DNA of 64,000 nucleotides from Pulveribacter suum (GCF_003013695.1 NZ_CP027792.1:3120501-3184500); one strand, 5' to 3'. Positions 38,479 through 46,740 are shown, counted from the first letter of the stretch. Notes: generated by a model from the letters alone, not told the origin. Numbers and translations are program-made.

Positions 38479-39726
38479 TTAGAAGCGATGGCGCAGACCC
38501 AGCGTGATGCCGGAACGGCTGCGGGCATGGCTTACCGGGTCCAACTCAATCGCGCTGCCACCGCTGATGCTGGTGTGGTCCACGCCGAAATAGGCGTCGG
38601 TGCGCTTGCTGAAGGCATAGTCGGCAACGGCCACGTAGAAGTTTGCCGTCCCGTTGGAGGTGCCCGTGGTAGAGCCCGACTGCTTGCCGCGGAAATAGTG
38701 CATACCCACGTTGAGCTGCGAAGTGGCCTGATAGCCCACGCCGATCTTGAACAGCTGGCGCTTGTTTGCATCGCCCGGCTGGAAGCCGCCATTGGTTTGG
38801 CCGGACCAGAATTGACCCAGGATGGCGCTGTCCAGCGCATTGCGGCGCGCCTGTACCGACAGCGGATTGGCGGTTGTGGTGAATTTGGCCTTGTTCAGAC
38901 CATAACCGGTAGAAAAGTACCAGGGGCCCGTGCGATACGAGCCACCCAGCGTGTAGGCATCGACATCGGTGCCGCCGGGCAAGGTGGTGCGCAGATAACC
39001 CGCGCCGATTGCCGCGCCACTGGCGCCATAACGCAGGTAGCCTCCCATGGTCTTCAGCGCGCCGCCTTGCAGCGTGTTTGCAGCCTGTGCGCCAATGGCG
39101 TTCCTCAAGGCATTTGCGTAGGCGTTGAGCGCCTCGGGTGTGGTGCCGGTCGGGGTAATGGCATCGATGGCCCGCGAGTCATTTCTTTCGTCAAACGAAT
39201 ACTGCAGCGAGCCGACAAAGCTGCGATCAGGCGTGGCGAACGTGTACTTCAACGCATTGCTGGTACGCGCGCCCATGGCCATGCCCAACTCGGGCTTGTA
39301 GGCTTCCATGTAGGGCGAGTAGGGGAACGATGCGTAGGTACTGGTCACGACGTCGAATAGCACGTTCCACTGGCGGCCGGCGGTGATGCGGCCATAGGGA
39401 CCTTGCAGGCCCACGTGCGCCAGCTGGAAAAACGGCGTGGAAACGGAACCATCGTCAGCGTTGAGACGGTTTTCCAGCACCACCAGTGCCTTGCTGCCGC
39501 CGCCCAGATCTTCTTCGACGTTAATGCCCCAGCGGCTTTGCGACATGCCGCCGCCGAGCAACTGGGTCTTGCCGTCCTGGCCCGGGCCTTCGTTGTTGGT
39601 GTGGCGCACGGCCGCGTCCACGATGCCCCACAGCTCGACCTTGCTGGCGCTGGTTTGGGCGTAAAGAACCGGCGCGGACGCTGCAAGCACTGCAAGCGCC
39701 AGGGTTTTCTTGACGAAGGATGCCAT
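38479..39726 (-). CDS. Outer-membrane porin (Gram-negative porin, larger)
   Basis: This 415-residue protein has a signal peptide (KKTLALAVLAASAPVLYA) and a mature start QTSASKVELWGIVDAAV. The repeating beta-strand pattern of 16-stranded Burkholderiales porins (GYLRYGASGAAIGAGYLR, YFSTGYGLNKAKF) is visible, and the chain ends GITLGLRHRF with the terminal Phe needed for BAM recognition. It is a trimeric outer-membrane channel for small solutes. It is downstream of, and distinct from, the second porin gene. Confidence 0.94.
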   Translation of the reverse strand: MASFVKKTLALAVLAASAPVLYAQTSASKVELWGIVDAAVRHTNNEGPGQDGKTQLLGGGMSQSRWGINVEEDLGGGSKALVVLENRLNADDGSVSTPFFQLAHVGLQGPYGRITAGRQWNVLFDVVTSTYASFPYSPYMEAYKPELGMAMGARTSNALKYTFATPDRSFVGSLQYSFDERNDSRAIDAITPTGTTPEALNAYANALRNAIGAQAANTLQGGALKTMGGYLRYGASGAAIGAGYLRTTLPGGTDVDAYTLGGSYRTGPWYFSTGYGLNKAKFTTTANPLSVQARRNALDSAILGQFWSGQTNGGFQPGDANKRQLFKIGVGYQATSQLNVGMHYFRGKQSGSTTGTSNGTANFYVAVADYAFSKRTDAYFGVDHTSISGGSAIELDPVSHARSRSGITLGLRHRF

Positions 39727-39859
39727 TTTTAGAAGTCTTTCTTCAAAGGGGAAGGGGAGACCTCATTCTTCAAAAAGCCTTCTGACTGGACAAGTCCGGA
39801 TCGCATTCCAGCCACAGGCGTTTTCCCTAGGGTTTTGTTACATCAGAGATCAAGAACGC

Positions 39860-39893
39860 AAAAAGCCGCTGCCCGAAGGCAGCGGCTTTTTTT
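39860..39893 (-). terminator. Rho-independent terminator, bidirectional
   Basis: The stem GCCGCTGCC (39865-39873), loop CGAA, GGCAGCGGC (39878-39886) has an A-tract on one side and seven T residues on the other. It lies 34 bp beyond the end of the second porin gene, whose transcript (minus strand) reads into the A-tract side. Confidence 0.9.
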
Positions 39894-39926
39894 CCTTCAG
39901 TCAAGCTGGCGAACGCCAGCCACTGA

Positions 39927-41018
39927 TTAGAAGGAGTGACGGATACCGATGGACAGACCCGACTGGTTTTCGCCAGCGCCAGGAGTGCCGTTGTTCACGC
40001 CACCAGCGCCCAGGCCCAGATCGGACAGGTCCTTGTTGCTCATATGAGCCAGCGTGCCGTACACGGCAGTGCGCTTGGACAGGTTGTGCACATAACCCAG
40101 GGCCAGATGGTGAGCCTTGGCGTCGATAGCCTTCTGGTCGTACAGAGCGTACTGCAGACGCACTTGGCCGGCGCCGATCGGGGCGGTCAGGCCCAGGGCG
40201 TAGGCGTTGAACTTGGCGCTGCCGTCAAAGCCGTCAGCCTTGTAGCGGTTTTGCTGGGCCAGAGCGTTCAGCTTGACCACACTCAGGTCATACGAACCAC
40301 CGATGGTCCAGCTGTCCTTGTTGCCACTGAAAGCAATGCCACCCAGAGCGCCACCACCCACTTCGCGGCGGTCCAGAGCCAGGGTCAGGCTCAGAGGGCC
40401 GTTGTCGTAGGCAGCGAAACCACCCATGTAGCGGCCGTTCTTGCCGGTGGTTTGCTCGTCGAAGCCGTAGCCCAGGCCAGCCGTGAAGCCGCCGAAGTTG
40501 GGCGTGTAGTAAGCCAGCATGTTGCTCTGACGGATGCCGTCGGAGTCGGACGTGGTAACGGCGCCAGCACCAACCCAGTTCTTCCAGCCCTGGAACGAAC
40601 CGAAGCCGACTTGGCCAAACACGTCATACGAGCTGACCTTGGCGTAGGAAGGAGCCAAGTCGCGGCCCATGCGCACTTCACCGAAGCCGCCCATCAGGCT
40701 GATGGTGGAGCGACGCTTGAATTCCAGGCCAGGACCAGCGGCGCCGCCGGACTTGCCGTCGCCAGCGTCGGGGTTCAGGCCGGCTTCCAGCCAGAAGCCT
40801 GCCTTCAGGCCACCGCCCAGATCTTCCACGCCACGGAAACCAATGCGGCTGGTGGCGTTGCCGTTGATGCCCAGGCCGGTCACGCTGTCGCTAGCGCCGT
40901 TGGCCTTGTTCACGTGGCTGACGTTGGTGTCAACGATACCGAACAGCGTCACGGAAGACTGTGCCATCGCGGTGCCGGAAGCGGCCAGCACGGCCAGGGC
41001 AATCAGGGATTTTTTCAT
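39927..41018 (-). CDS. Outer-membrane porin (Gram-negative porin, smaller)
   Basis: This 363-residue porin has the signal MKKSLIALAVLAASGTAMA and mature start QSSVTLFGIVDTNVSHV. The repeated strand pattern includes FRGVEDLGGGLKAGFWLEAG, and the C-terminus is SGLSIGIRHSF with the final Phe. Codon use is strongly biased, as in an abundant outer-membrane protein. TTGGAGTAACACGCA supplies the ribosome site. It has its own terminator, so it is probably a monocistronic, highly expressed gene. Confidence 0.95.
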   Translation of the reverse strand: MKKSLIALAVLAASGTAMAQSSVTLFGIVDTNVSHVNKANGASDSVTGLGINGNATSRIGFRGVEDLGGGLKAGFWLEAGLNPDAGDGKSGGAAGPGLEFKRRSTISLMGGFGEVRMGRDLAPSYAKVSSYDVFGQVGFGSFQGWKNWVGAGAVTTSDSDGIRQSNMLAYYTPNFGGFTAGLGYGFDEQTTGKNGRYMGGFAAYDNGPLSLTLALDRREVGGGALGGIAFSGNKDSWTIGGSYDLSVVKLNALAQQNRYKADGFDGSAKFNAYALGLTAPIGAGQVRLQYALYDQKAIDAKAHHLALGYVHNLSKRTAVYGTLAHMSNKDLSDLGLGAGGVNNGTPGAGENQSGLSIGIRHSF

Positions 41019-41325
41019 TGCGTGTTACTCCAAGGTTAAACAGAGGGCCCCGGATCGGGAGGACTCGTTCGGACGCAGCTCACGCGCACTCCGCCGTGTC
41101 CCCGGGCCAACCTCCTGGTGGGGAAGCTGATCCTATTGCAACAGACGCACCGGCGAAGCGCAAAGAAATTCCCGCACAATCGGACGGAAAGCGGGGTTTC
41201 GTTGCACGACTGCAACACCTCCGAAAGGGCAATAAGTTCTTTCCATTGTTGCAGGCCTGCACAAAGAGTGCCAATGGAGTTCGCGCCGAAAAGCCGCAGT
41301 TGAAGATTTTTGACAACTTTTCCCC
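41019..41325 (-). promoter_or_regulatory. Long upstream region of the smaller porin with GTTGCA-type palindromes
   Basis: No gene is seen in these 307 bp. It contains GTTGCA-CGAC-TGCAAC (41201-41216), a perfect 12-bp palindrome TGCAGGCCTGCA (41250-41261) and a lone TTGCAAC (41136-41142). The spacing and recurrence suggest regulator-binding sites for the divergent porin gene rather than for coq7. Promoter boxes are not convincing enough to place. Confidence 0.35.
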
Positions 41326-41943
41326 ATGGACCGCTTCCTCATCGCTGCCGACACCGCGTTGCGTACGCTTTTTGCCTCACCCTCGGCCAGCCAGCCTTCA
41401 CCGGCCCGCGGACTGCCGGAGGCCCGGCTGTCCTCCCCCGACAGGCGCCTTGCCGGCGCCTTGATGCGCGTCAACCACGTGGGCGAAGTCTGTGCCCAGG
41501 CCCTGTACATGGCGCAGGCCTGCGTGACACGCGACGGCGCCCTGCGCCGCAGCCTCATGGACGCTGCCCGGGAAGAGACCGATCACCTGGCCTGGACGCG
41601 CGAGCGGCTGGACGCGCTGGGCAGCCGGCCCAGCCTGCTCAACCCCCTGTGGTTCACGGGCGCCTTTGCCATCGGCCTGGCGACTGCACGGGTGAGCGAC
41701 CGCGCCAGCCTGGGCTTCGTGGTGGAAACCGAGCGCCAGGTATCCGAACACCTGCAGGGCCACCTGTCGCGCCTGCCCGCCCAGGACCTGCCCTCGCGCG
41801 CCGTGGTGGCGCGCATGAAGGAGGACGAAGAGCGCCACGCCGCCCAGGCCCTGGCCGCTGGTGCCCTGGAACTGCCCGCGCCCGCCCGCTGGCTGATGCG
41901 CGGCGCCGCCAGGGTCATGACGACCACGGCGCACTACCTCTGA
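41326..41943 (+). CDS. coq7: 3-demethoxyubiquinol 3-hydroxylase (Coq7)
   Basis: This 205-residue di-iron membrane-associated monooxygenase catalyses the last ring hydroxylation in ubiquinone synthesis. The carboxylate-bridged iron ligands are visible: Glu54 (NHVGEV), Glu84 and His87 (EETDH), Glu136 (VETER) and Glu168 with His171 (EERH). The ATG at 41326 has no strong ribosome site. The gene is convergent with the OsmC-like gene 16 bp away. Confidence 0.96.
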   Translation: MDRFLIAADTALRTLFASPSASQPSPARGLPEARLSSPDRRLAGALMRVNHVGEVCAQALYMAQACVTRDGALRRSLMDAAREETDHLAWTRERLDALGSRPSLLNPLWFTGAFAIGLATARVSDRASLGFVVETERQVSEHLQGHLSRLPAQDLPSRAVVARMKEDEERHAAQALAAGALELPAPARWLMRGAARVMTTTAHYL

Positions 41944-41959
41944 GGCGGCAACAGGCCGG

Positions 41960-42409
41960 TCAGGCCTGAACGATCTCGAACCCCGTGGTGATGGCCGCGG
42001 TCTTGCCCAGCATGATGCTGGCCGAGCAGTATTTCTCGTGGCTCAGGGCGATGGCGCGTTCCACGGCTTCGGGCGACAGGTCCTTGCCCGTCACGGTGAA
42101 GTGCATGTGAATCTTGGTGAACACCTTGGGCTCGGTGTCGGCCCGCTCGGACGTCAGGTGCACGCTGCAGCCGCGCACGTCGTGCCGGCCCCGGCGCAGG
42201 ATGAGTACCACGTCGTACGCGGTGCAGCCGCCCGTGCCGGCCAGCACGGCCTCCATGGGCCGGGGCGCCAGGTTGCGCCCGCCGTTATCGGGCCGGGCGG
42301 TGTCGGGCGCGCCGTCCATCGCCACGACGTGACCGCTGCCGGTCTCGGCGATGAAGCCCATGCCCGAGCGCGCGCCGGTGCTGCCGGTCCAGCTGACGGT
42401 GCATTCCAT
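41960..42409 (-). CDS. OsmC-family protein
   Basis: This 149-residue protein starts MECTVSWTG. It has the two conserved redox cysteines of the OsmC/Ohr superfamily, Cys62 (GTGGCTAYD) and Cys128 (EKYCSAS), and the RPMEAVLAG helix. OsmC/Ohr proteins reduce organic hydroperoxides; the OsmC branch (YhfA-like) is more likely here than Ohr. The start at 42409 was chosen over the longer frame, which runs into the unrelated upstream region. Confidence 0.92.
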   Translation of the reverse strand: MECTVSWTGSTGARSGMGFIAETGSGHVVAMDGAPDTARPDNGGRNLAPRPMEAVLAGTGGCTAYDVVLILRRGRHDVRGCSVHLTSERADTEPKVFTKIHMHFTVTGKDLSPEAVERAIALSHEKYCSASIMLGKTAAITTGFEIVQA

Positions 42410-42492
42410 ATGTGTTCCCCAAAAGCTTGATGTAGATCGAAGGCGGCCAGCCGCCCGCGCGGGATTTTGCTGCATCGCAGCAAGAGCTGGGC

Positions 42493-42498
42493 TACAAT
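42493..42498 (+). promoter_or_regulatory. -10 element of the candidate small RNA
   Basis: TACAAT (42493-42498) is a good -10 box. The nearest -35-like sequence, TTGCTG (42467-42472), is 20 bp away, longer than ideal, so an activator or a different start is possible. A transcript from about 42505 would run 114 nt to the terminator. Confidence 0.45.
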
Positions 42499-42504
42499 CC
42501 GCCC

Positions 42505-42618
42505 ACGCACCGGCCGCGCCAGGGTTTACCCCGAATGCCGCGCCCCGCAACGATTGTCTCCTCCATCTCCTCAAAGGATGGATTCAGCCCCGGACCTCAC
42601 CGTCCGGGGCTTTTTTTT
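42505..42618 (+). ncRNA. Candidate trans-acting small RNA with CU-rich (anti-Shine-Dalgarno) loops
   Basis: Between the osmC-like gene and ilvA, a -10 box is followed by about 114 nt with no credible protein and a strong terminator. The RNA would contain a GGG-TTTA-CCCC turn, a stem TCCATC/GATGGA with loop TCCTCAAAG (42563-42583), and a preceding CTCCTCC. Pyrimidine-rich UCUCCUCC and UCCUC stretches exposed near a stem are complementary to Shine-Dalgarno sequences and are typical of small RNAs that block translation. It could instead be an ilvA leader, but the terminator would end it 93 bp before that gene. The name of any known family is not claimed. Confidence 0.5.
42587..42618 (+). terminator. 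Rho-independent terminator upstream of ilvA
   Basis: The stem GCCCCGGAC (42587-42595), 6-nt loop, GTCCGGGGC (42602-42610) is followed by eight T residues (42611-42618). No annotated gene ends in front of it on the plus strand, so it defines an otherwise unexplained short transcript. Confidence 0.9.
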
Positions 42619-42711
42619 GCCCCGCGCGCCCTCGTGTCCGGCCACTATGATGGGCGCCCCGTGCCCAGTCTGCTGCGGCGCAGCATCTGCTGCAGCCGCC
42701 CTCCCGTCGCC

Positions 42712-44274
42712 ATGACCCAGCCCCTGACCCCGTTTGACTACCTGACCAAGATCCTCAACGCCCGCGTGTACGACGTGGCGGTGGAGACGGACCTGCAGCC
42801 CGCCCGCGCCCTGTCGCGCCGGCTGCACAACAAGGTGCTGCTCAAGCGCGAGGACCAGCAGCCCGTGTTCAGCTTCAAGCTGCGCGGCGCCTACAACAAG
42901 ATGGCCCAGCTGCCGCCCGAGCAGCTGGCGCGCGGCGTGATCTGCGCCTCGGCCGGCAACCATGCCCAGGGCGTGGCCATGAGCGCGGCCAAGCTGGGCA
43001 CGCGCGCCGTGGTGGTCATGCCCACCACCACGCCGCAGGTGAAGATCGACGCCGTGAAGACCCTGGGCGGCGAGGTGGTGCTGGCCGGCGACAGCTACTC
43101 CGACGCCTATGAGCACGCGGTCCGCCTGCAGGCCGATGAGGGCCTGACCTTCGTTCACCCCTTCGACGACCCGGACGTGATCGCCGGCCAGGGCACCGTG
43201 GCCATGGAAATCCTGCGCCAGGTGCAGCAGCTGGGCGGGCACCTGGACGCCGTGTTCGTGGGCATCGGCGGGGGCGGGCTGATCGCCGGCGTGGCCAACT
43301 ACATCAAGGCCGTGCGCCCGCAGATCCGGGTGATCGGCGTGCAGATGAGCGACTCCGACGCCATGGTGCAGTCTGCTCGCGCGCACCAGCGCGTGCAGCT
43401 GGCCGACGTGGGCCTGTTTTCCGACGGCACGGCCGTCAAGCTGGTGGGCGAGGAGACCTTCCGCATCGCCCACGAGCTGGTGGACGACTACGTCACGGTG
43501 GACACGGACGCCGTGTGCGCCGCCATCAAGGACATCTTTGCCGACACCCGCAGCATCGTCGAGCCGGCCGGCGCGCTGGCCCTGGCCGGCCTGAAGGCCT
43601 ACGTGGCCCGGCACAAGACGCGCGGCCAGACCTACGCGGCCATCCTGTCGGGCGCCAACATGAACTTCGACCGGCTGCGCTTCGTGGCCGAGCGCGCCGA
43701 CGTGGGCGAGGAAAAGGAAGCCCTGTTTGCCGTCACCATCCCCGAGGAGCGCGGATCCTTCCGCCGCTTTTGCGAGGTGGTGGGCGCCCTGCCGGGCGGC
43801 CCGCGCAGCGTGACCGAGTTCAACTACCGCATCAGCCACCCGCAGCGCGCGCACGTCTTCGTCGGCCTGTCCACCCACGGCCGCGGCGAATCGGAAAAGA
43901 TCGCCCGCGCTTTCCACAAGACGGGTTTTGCCGCACTTGACCTGACGCACGACGAGCTGGCAAAGGAGCACCTGCGCCACCTGGTCGGCGGCCACGCCCA
44001 CCTGGCGCGCGACGAGCGGCTGATGCGCTTCACCTTCCCCGAGCGTCCGGGCGCGCTGTTCAAGTTTCTCAGCCTGATGCAGCCGACCTGGAACATCTCG
44101 CTGTTTCACTACCGCAACCAGGGCGCGGACTACGGCCGCATCCTCGTGGGCATGCAGGTGCCGCCGGGCGAGGCCGCCGCCTTCGACGCCTTCCTGCACA
44201 CCCTGGGCTACCCCTGGGTGGAAGAGACGGACAACCCCGCCTACCGCCTGTTCCTGCAGGCCAATGGCGCTTGA
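42712..44274 (+). CDS. ilvA: Threonine ammonia-lyase (threonine dehydratase), biosynthetic
   Basis: This 520-residue PLP enzyme deaminates threonine to 2-oxobutyrate, the first step of isoleucine synthesis. PLP-binding Lys56 lies in SFKLRGAYNKM, and GGGGLIAGVANYIKA binds the phosphate. Two C-terminal ACT-like regulatory domains (about 340-420 and 430-515, ERGSFRRFCEVVG and ERPGALFKFLSLM) predict feedback control by isoleucine and valine. The start at 42712 gives the normal length; the open frame upstream crosses the terminator and is not coding. Confidence 0.96.
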   Translation: MTQPLTPFDYLTKILNARVYDVAVETDLQPARALSRRLHNKVLLKREDQQPVFSFKLRGAYNKMAQLPPEQLARGVICASAGNHAQGVAMSAAKLGTRAVVVMPTTTPQVKIDAVKTLGGEVVLAGDSYSDAYEHAVRLQADEGLTFVHPFDDPDVIAGQGTVAMEILRQVQQLGGHLDAVFVGIGGGGLIAGVANYIKAVRPQIRVIGVQMSDSDAMVQSARAHQRVQLADVGLFSDGTAVKLVGEETFRIAHELVDDYVTVDTDAVCAAIKDIFADTRSIVEPAGALALAGLKAYVARHKTRGQTYAAILSGANMNFDRLRFVAERADVGEEKEALFAVTIPEERGSFRRFCEVVGALPGGPRSVTEFNYRISHPQRAHVFVGLSTHGRGESEKIARAFHKTGFAALDLTHDELAKEHLRHLVGGHAHLARDERLMRFTFPERPGALFKFLSLMQPTWNISLFHYRNQGADYGRILVGMQVPPGEAAAFDAFLHTLGYPWVEETDNPAYRLFLQANGA

Positions 44275-44282
44275 TGGATTGA

Positions 44283-44346
44283 GCATCAAATCGGGCTTTA
44301 ACGCACGCCAATCAAGCGCTAGCAGCTACTCTTTCAATAGCAAGCA
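44283..44346 (-). repeat. Dispersed repeat A, copy 10
   Basis: On the minus strand this reads TTGCTATTGAAAGAGTAGCT, GCTAGCGCTTGATTGGCG, TGCGTTAAAGCCCGATTTGA. It fills the ilvA-cobS gap; its 5' end reaches to within 7 bp of the cobS ATG, so the cobS translation-start region is repeat-derived. Confidence 0.8.
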
Positions 44347-44352
44347 ATACCC

Positions 44353-45174
44353 ATGCTGAAGAACGCCCTGCGCCACTACCTGCTGGCCGTGCAGTTCTTC
44401 ACCCGCGTGCCCGTCACCGGCCGGCTGGCGGCCTGGGTGGGCTACAGCCCGGCGCTGCTGCGCGCCAGCAGCGGGCACTTTCCGGGCGTGGGCTGGCTCG
44501 TGGGCCTGCTGGCGCTGGGCGTGTACGCGGCGGTGTACCAGACGCTGGGGGGCGGGCCGCTGGCCGGGGCGGTGGCGGCGGCGCTGTCCACCGCTGCCAC
44601 GCTGCTCATGACCGGGGGCTTTCACGAGGACGGCCTGGCCGACGTGGCCGACGGCCTGGGTGGCGCCTACACGGCCGAGCGGGCGCTGGAGATCATGAAG
44701 GATTCGCGCATCGGCGCCTTTGGTGCCATGGCGCTGGTCCTGGCGCTGCTCACCAAGCTGGCGCTGCTGGCCCAGCTTTCTGGCCACGGCCTGCTGGCGG
44801 CCGTGGTGGCACTGGCCGGGGCGCATCCGCTGTCGCGCCTGTGGCCGCTGTTGACCATCCGCGCCCTGCCGCACGTGGGCGACAGCGCCACCTCCAAAAG
44901 CAAGCCGCTGGCCGACCGCATCGCCGGCCGGGCACTGGCCACGGCCGCCCTGTGGGCGCTGCCGCCGCTGCTGCTGGTGGTGTGGCTTTTGGGCGCGGGC
45001 GTCGCCGCCGCGGCGCTGCTGGGCAGCGCGGCTGGCGCGGGGTGGATGCATTGGCGCTTCGTGCGGCGATTGCAGGGCTTTACCGGCGACTGCCTGGGCG
45101 CATCGCAGCAACTGGCCGAGCTGGGTTTCTATCTGGGTGCGGCCGTGGCCCTGGCCCGGCAGGCAGCGGCGTGA
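44353..45174 (+). CDS. cobS: Adenosylcobinamide-GDP ribazoletransferase (cobalamin synthase)
   Basis: This 273-residue polytopic inner-membrane enzyme joins alpha-ribazole (or its phosphate) to adenosylcobinamide-GDP to form cobalamin. CobS blocks are clear: LAVQFFTRVPV near the N-terminus, GGFHEDGLADVADGLGG (about 89-105) and MKDSRIGAFGAMAL. Its stop overlaps the GTG of the next gene (GTGA), the phosphatase that processes the ribazole moiety, so the two act in consecutive steps. Confidence 0.95.
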   Translation: MLKNALRHYLLAVQFFTRVPVTGRLAAWVGYSPALLRASSGHFPGVGWLVGLLALGVYAAVYQTLGGGPLAGAVAAALSTAATLLMTGGFHEDGLADVADGLGGAYTAERALEIMKDSRIGAFGAMALVLALLTKLALLAQLSGHGLLAAVVALAGAHPLSRLWPLLTIRALPHVGDSATSKSKPLADRIAGRALATAALWALPPLLLVVWLLGAGVAAAALLGSAAGAGWMHWRFVRRLQGFTGDCLGASQQLAELGFYLGAAVALARQAAA

Positions 45175-45752
45175 CGGCCACCCGCCTGTGGCTGGTGCGC
45201 CACGCCCAGCCCCAGGTGGCGCCCGGCATCTGCTATGGGCGCCTGGATGTACCCGCCGACCCTGCCGCCAGCCGCTTCGCCGCCCAGGCGCTGGCCCGGG
45301 CCCTGCCAGCCGGGGGCGTTGCCGTCTGGCACTCTCCGCTACAAAGATGTGAGCTGCTGGCGCTTGACCTGCAAGGGCTGAGGCCCGATTTGATGCCCAA
45401 ACCCGAGCCGCGCATCATGGAGCTGGACTTCGGCTGCTGGGAGGGCCAGGCCTGGCACGCCATCGACCGCAGCGCCCTCGACGCCTGGGCCGGCCAGCTG
45501 CACACGTACGCCCCGGGCGGCGGCGAAGCCCTGCAGGCCATGCTGCAGCGCGTGTGGCAGGCGCTGCAGGACGCGCGCCGGCTGCCCTCGAGCGACGTGG
45601 TCTGGATCACCCATGCCGGCGTGGCGCGCTGCGTGGCCTGGCTGCTGGCCCACGGCCCGGGCCGCGCCCCGCGCGCGCAGGACTGGCCCACCGCGGCTCC
45701 GCCCTGTGGCGGCTGGACGGTGGCGCCGCTGCCGCCCCCTGAGGATATTTAA
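45171..45752 (+). CDS. Histidine phosphatase, probable alpha-ribazole phosphatase (CobC-like)
   Basis: With a GTG start at 45171 it has 193 residues. The phosphoglycerate-mutase-like signature LVRHAQP carries the phospho-acceptor His11. SPLQRC, ELDFGCWEGQAW and WITHAGVARC complete the active site. Coupling to cobS makes alpha-ribazole-5'-phosphate phosphatase the likely role. The segment CELLALDLQGLRPDLMP is encoded by a full-length repeat A copy, so part of the helix after SPLQRC appears to be repeat-derived. Its TAA shares the palindrome TTAA with the convergent gspC stop. Confidence 0.88.
   Translation: MTATRLWLVRHAQPQVAPGICYGRLDVPADPAASRFAAQALARALPAGGVAVWHSPLQRCELLALDLQGLRPDLMPKPEPRIMELDFGCWEGQAWHAIDRSALDAWAGQLHTYAPGGGEALQAMLQRVWQALQDARRLPSSDVVWITHAGVARCVAWLLAHGPGRAPRAQDWPTAAPPCGGWTVAPLPPPEDI
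45337..45396 (+). repeat. Dispersed repeat A, copy 11, inside the cobC-like gene
   Basis: CGCTACAAAGATGTGAGCTG, CTGGCGCTTGACCTGCAAGG, GCTGAGGCCCGATTTGATGC is a near-consensus, full-length copy. It is read in-frame as about 20 residues of the phosphatase, in sense orientation. Confidence 0.8.
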
Positions 45753-46219
45753 GGTCTGCCGCCCAGCGGCATCTGCAGCGTCACCGTGGTCGCACCGTCC
45801 AGCGACGGTCCCAGGCGCGCCTCGCGCCGCGACAGCGACTGCAGCACCAGGCCCGGCTCCACCGAGGCGCCCACGCGCACAGGCTTGGGCGGCTGCCCAT
45901 CCACGCTGACCAGCGCCGCGCCATGGCCGCTGGTCGTGCCCGCCAGCACGCCCTGCAGCACGAAGCGGCCGGGCGCTGCCGGCGCCGCGGACTGCTGCAC
46001 TGCCGCCACGTGCACGCCCGCGCCCAGCAGGCGCGCCACCGCCTGCGCGTCGGCCTGCGGAGCGGCCGGCAGCGTGGCCGGCACCGGTCCCGCCGGCTGC
46101 GCCGACAGGGCCAGCGCCCAGTACAGGGCGGCGGCGCCGGCCGCAGCCCACAGCGCCAGCGTGGTCAGGCGCGGGGCCCAGGAGCCGCCGCCGGGGGCGC
46201 GCAATGTGTGTGTCACCAT
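45749..46219 (-). CDS. gspC: Type II secretion system protein GspC-like
   Basis: This 156-residue protein has a short cytoplasmic N-terminus, one transmembrane helix (about 19-41, LTTLALWAAAGAAALYWALALSA) and a periplasmic homology-region-like domain (about 55-155; LLGAGVHVAAVQQS, FVLQGVLAGT, GHGAALVSVDGQPPKPVRVG, LQSLSRREARL). GspC links the inner-membrane platform to the secretin. No PDZ domain is present. It is divergent from gspG by only 27 bp, unlike the usual C-D-E order. An alternative start at 46237 would overlap more of the gap. Confidence 0.8.
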   Translation of the reverse strand: MVTHTLRAPGGGSWAPRLTTLALWAAAGAAALYWALALSAQPAGPVPATLPAAPQADAQAVARLLGAGVHVAAVQQSAAPAAPGRFVLQGVLAGTTSGHGAALVSVDGQPPKPVRVGASVEPGLVLQSLSRREARLGPSLDGATTVTLQMPLGGRP

Positions 46220-46246
46220 CGCGCGATTATTTATCATTGCCCGGCT

Positions 46247-46735
46247 ATGCCCCACCTGATCCGCCGCCCCCGGGCGCTGCCCCTTCCCGCCCTGCCCCGC
46301 CGCCTGGCGCGCTCCGCACGCCGCCGCCTCGCCGCAGGCTTCACCCTGATCGAGCTGATGGTGGTGCTGGTCATCATCGGCGTGCTGGCCGCGCTCATCG
46401 TGCCCAACGTGCTGGACCGCGCCGACGACGCGCGCAGCACTGCCGCGCGCACCGACATCACCAACATCATGCAGGCGCTCAAACTCTACCGGCTGGACAA
46501 CCAGCGCTACCCCACGGCCGAGCAAGGCCTGCAGGCCCTGATCGCCCGTCCCTCGGCCGGCCCGGCGCCGAACAACTGGCGCCCCTACCTGGAAAAGCTG
46601 CCCAACGACCCGTGGGGCCGCCCCTACCAGTACCTCAACCCCGGCATCAAGGGCGAGGTGGACGTGATGAGCTTCGGCGCAGACGGCCAGTCCGGGGGCG
46701 AAGGCAAGGATGCCGACATCGGCAGTTGGCAGTGA
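46247..46735 (+). CDS. gspG: Type II secretion major pseudopilin GspG
   Basis: This 162-residue prepilin has a 31-residue leader, cleavage site at G31/F32 (GFTLIELMVVLVIIGVLAAL) with Glu36 at +5, and the GspG C-terminal domain (RLDNQRYPTAEQGLQAL, LPNDPWGRPYQYLNPG, DVMSFGADGQSGGEG) including the calcium-loop residues. It forms the shaft of the pseudopilus. The leader is long and Arg-rich; starts further in are possible but there is no other Met. Confidence 0.95.
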   Translation: MPHLIRRPRALPLPALPRRLARSARRRLAAGFTLIELMVVLVIIGVLAALIVPNVLDRADDARSTAARTDITNIMQALKLYRLDNQRYPTAEQGLQALIARPSAGPAPNNWRPYLEKLPNDPWGRPYQYLNPGIKGEVDVMSFGADGQSGGEGKDADIGSWQ

Positions 46736-46740
46736 ATGGA

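Noticed and set aside
39825..39832. CCCTAGGG palindrome upstream of the larger porin gene
   Set aside because: It is an 8-bp palindrome flanked by unequal A/T runs; it is too short and isolated to call an operator.
42535..42711. N-terminal extension of ilvA to an upstream ATG
   Set aside because: The extension would translate through a strong terminator and T-tract; family length fits the start at 42712.
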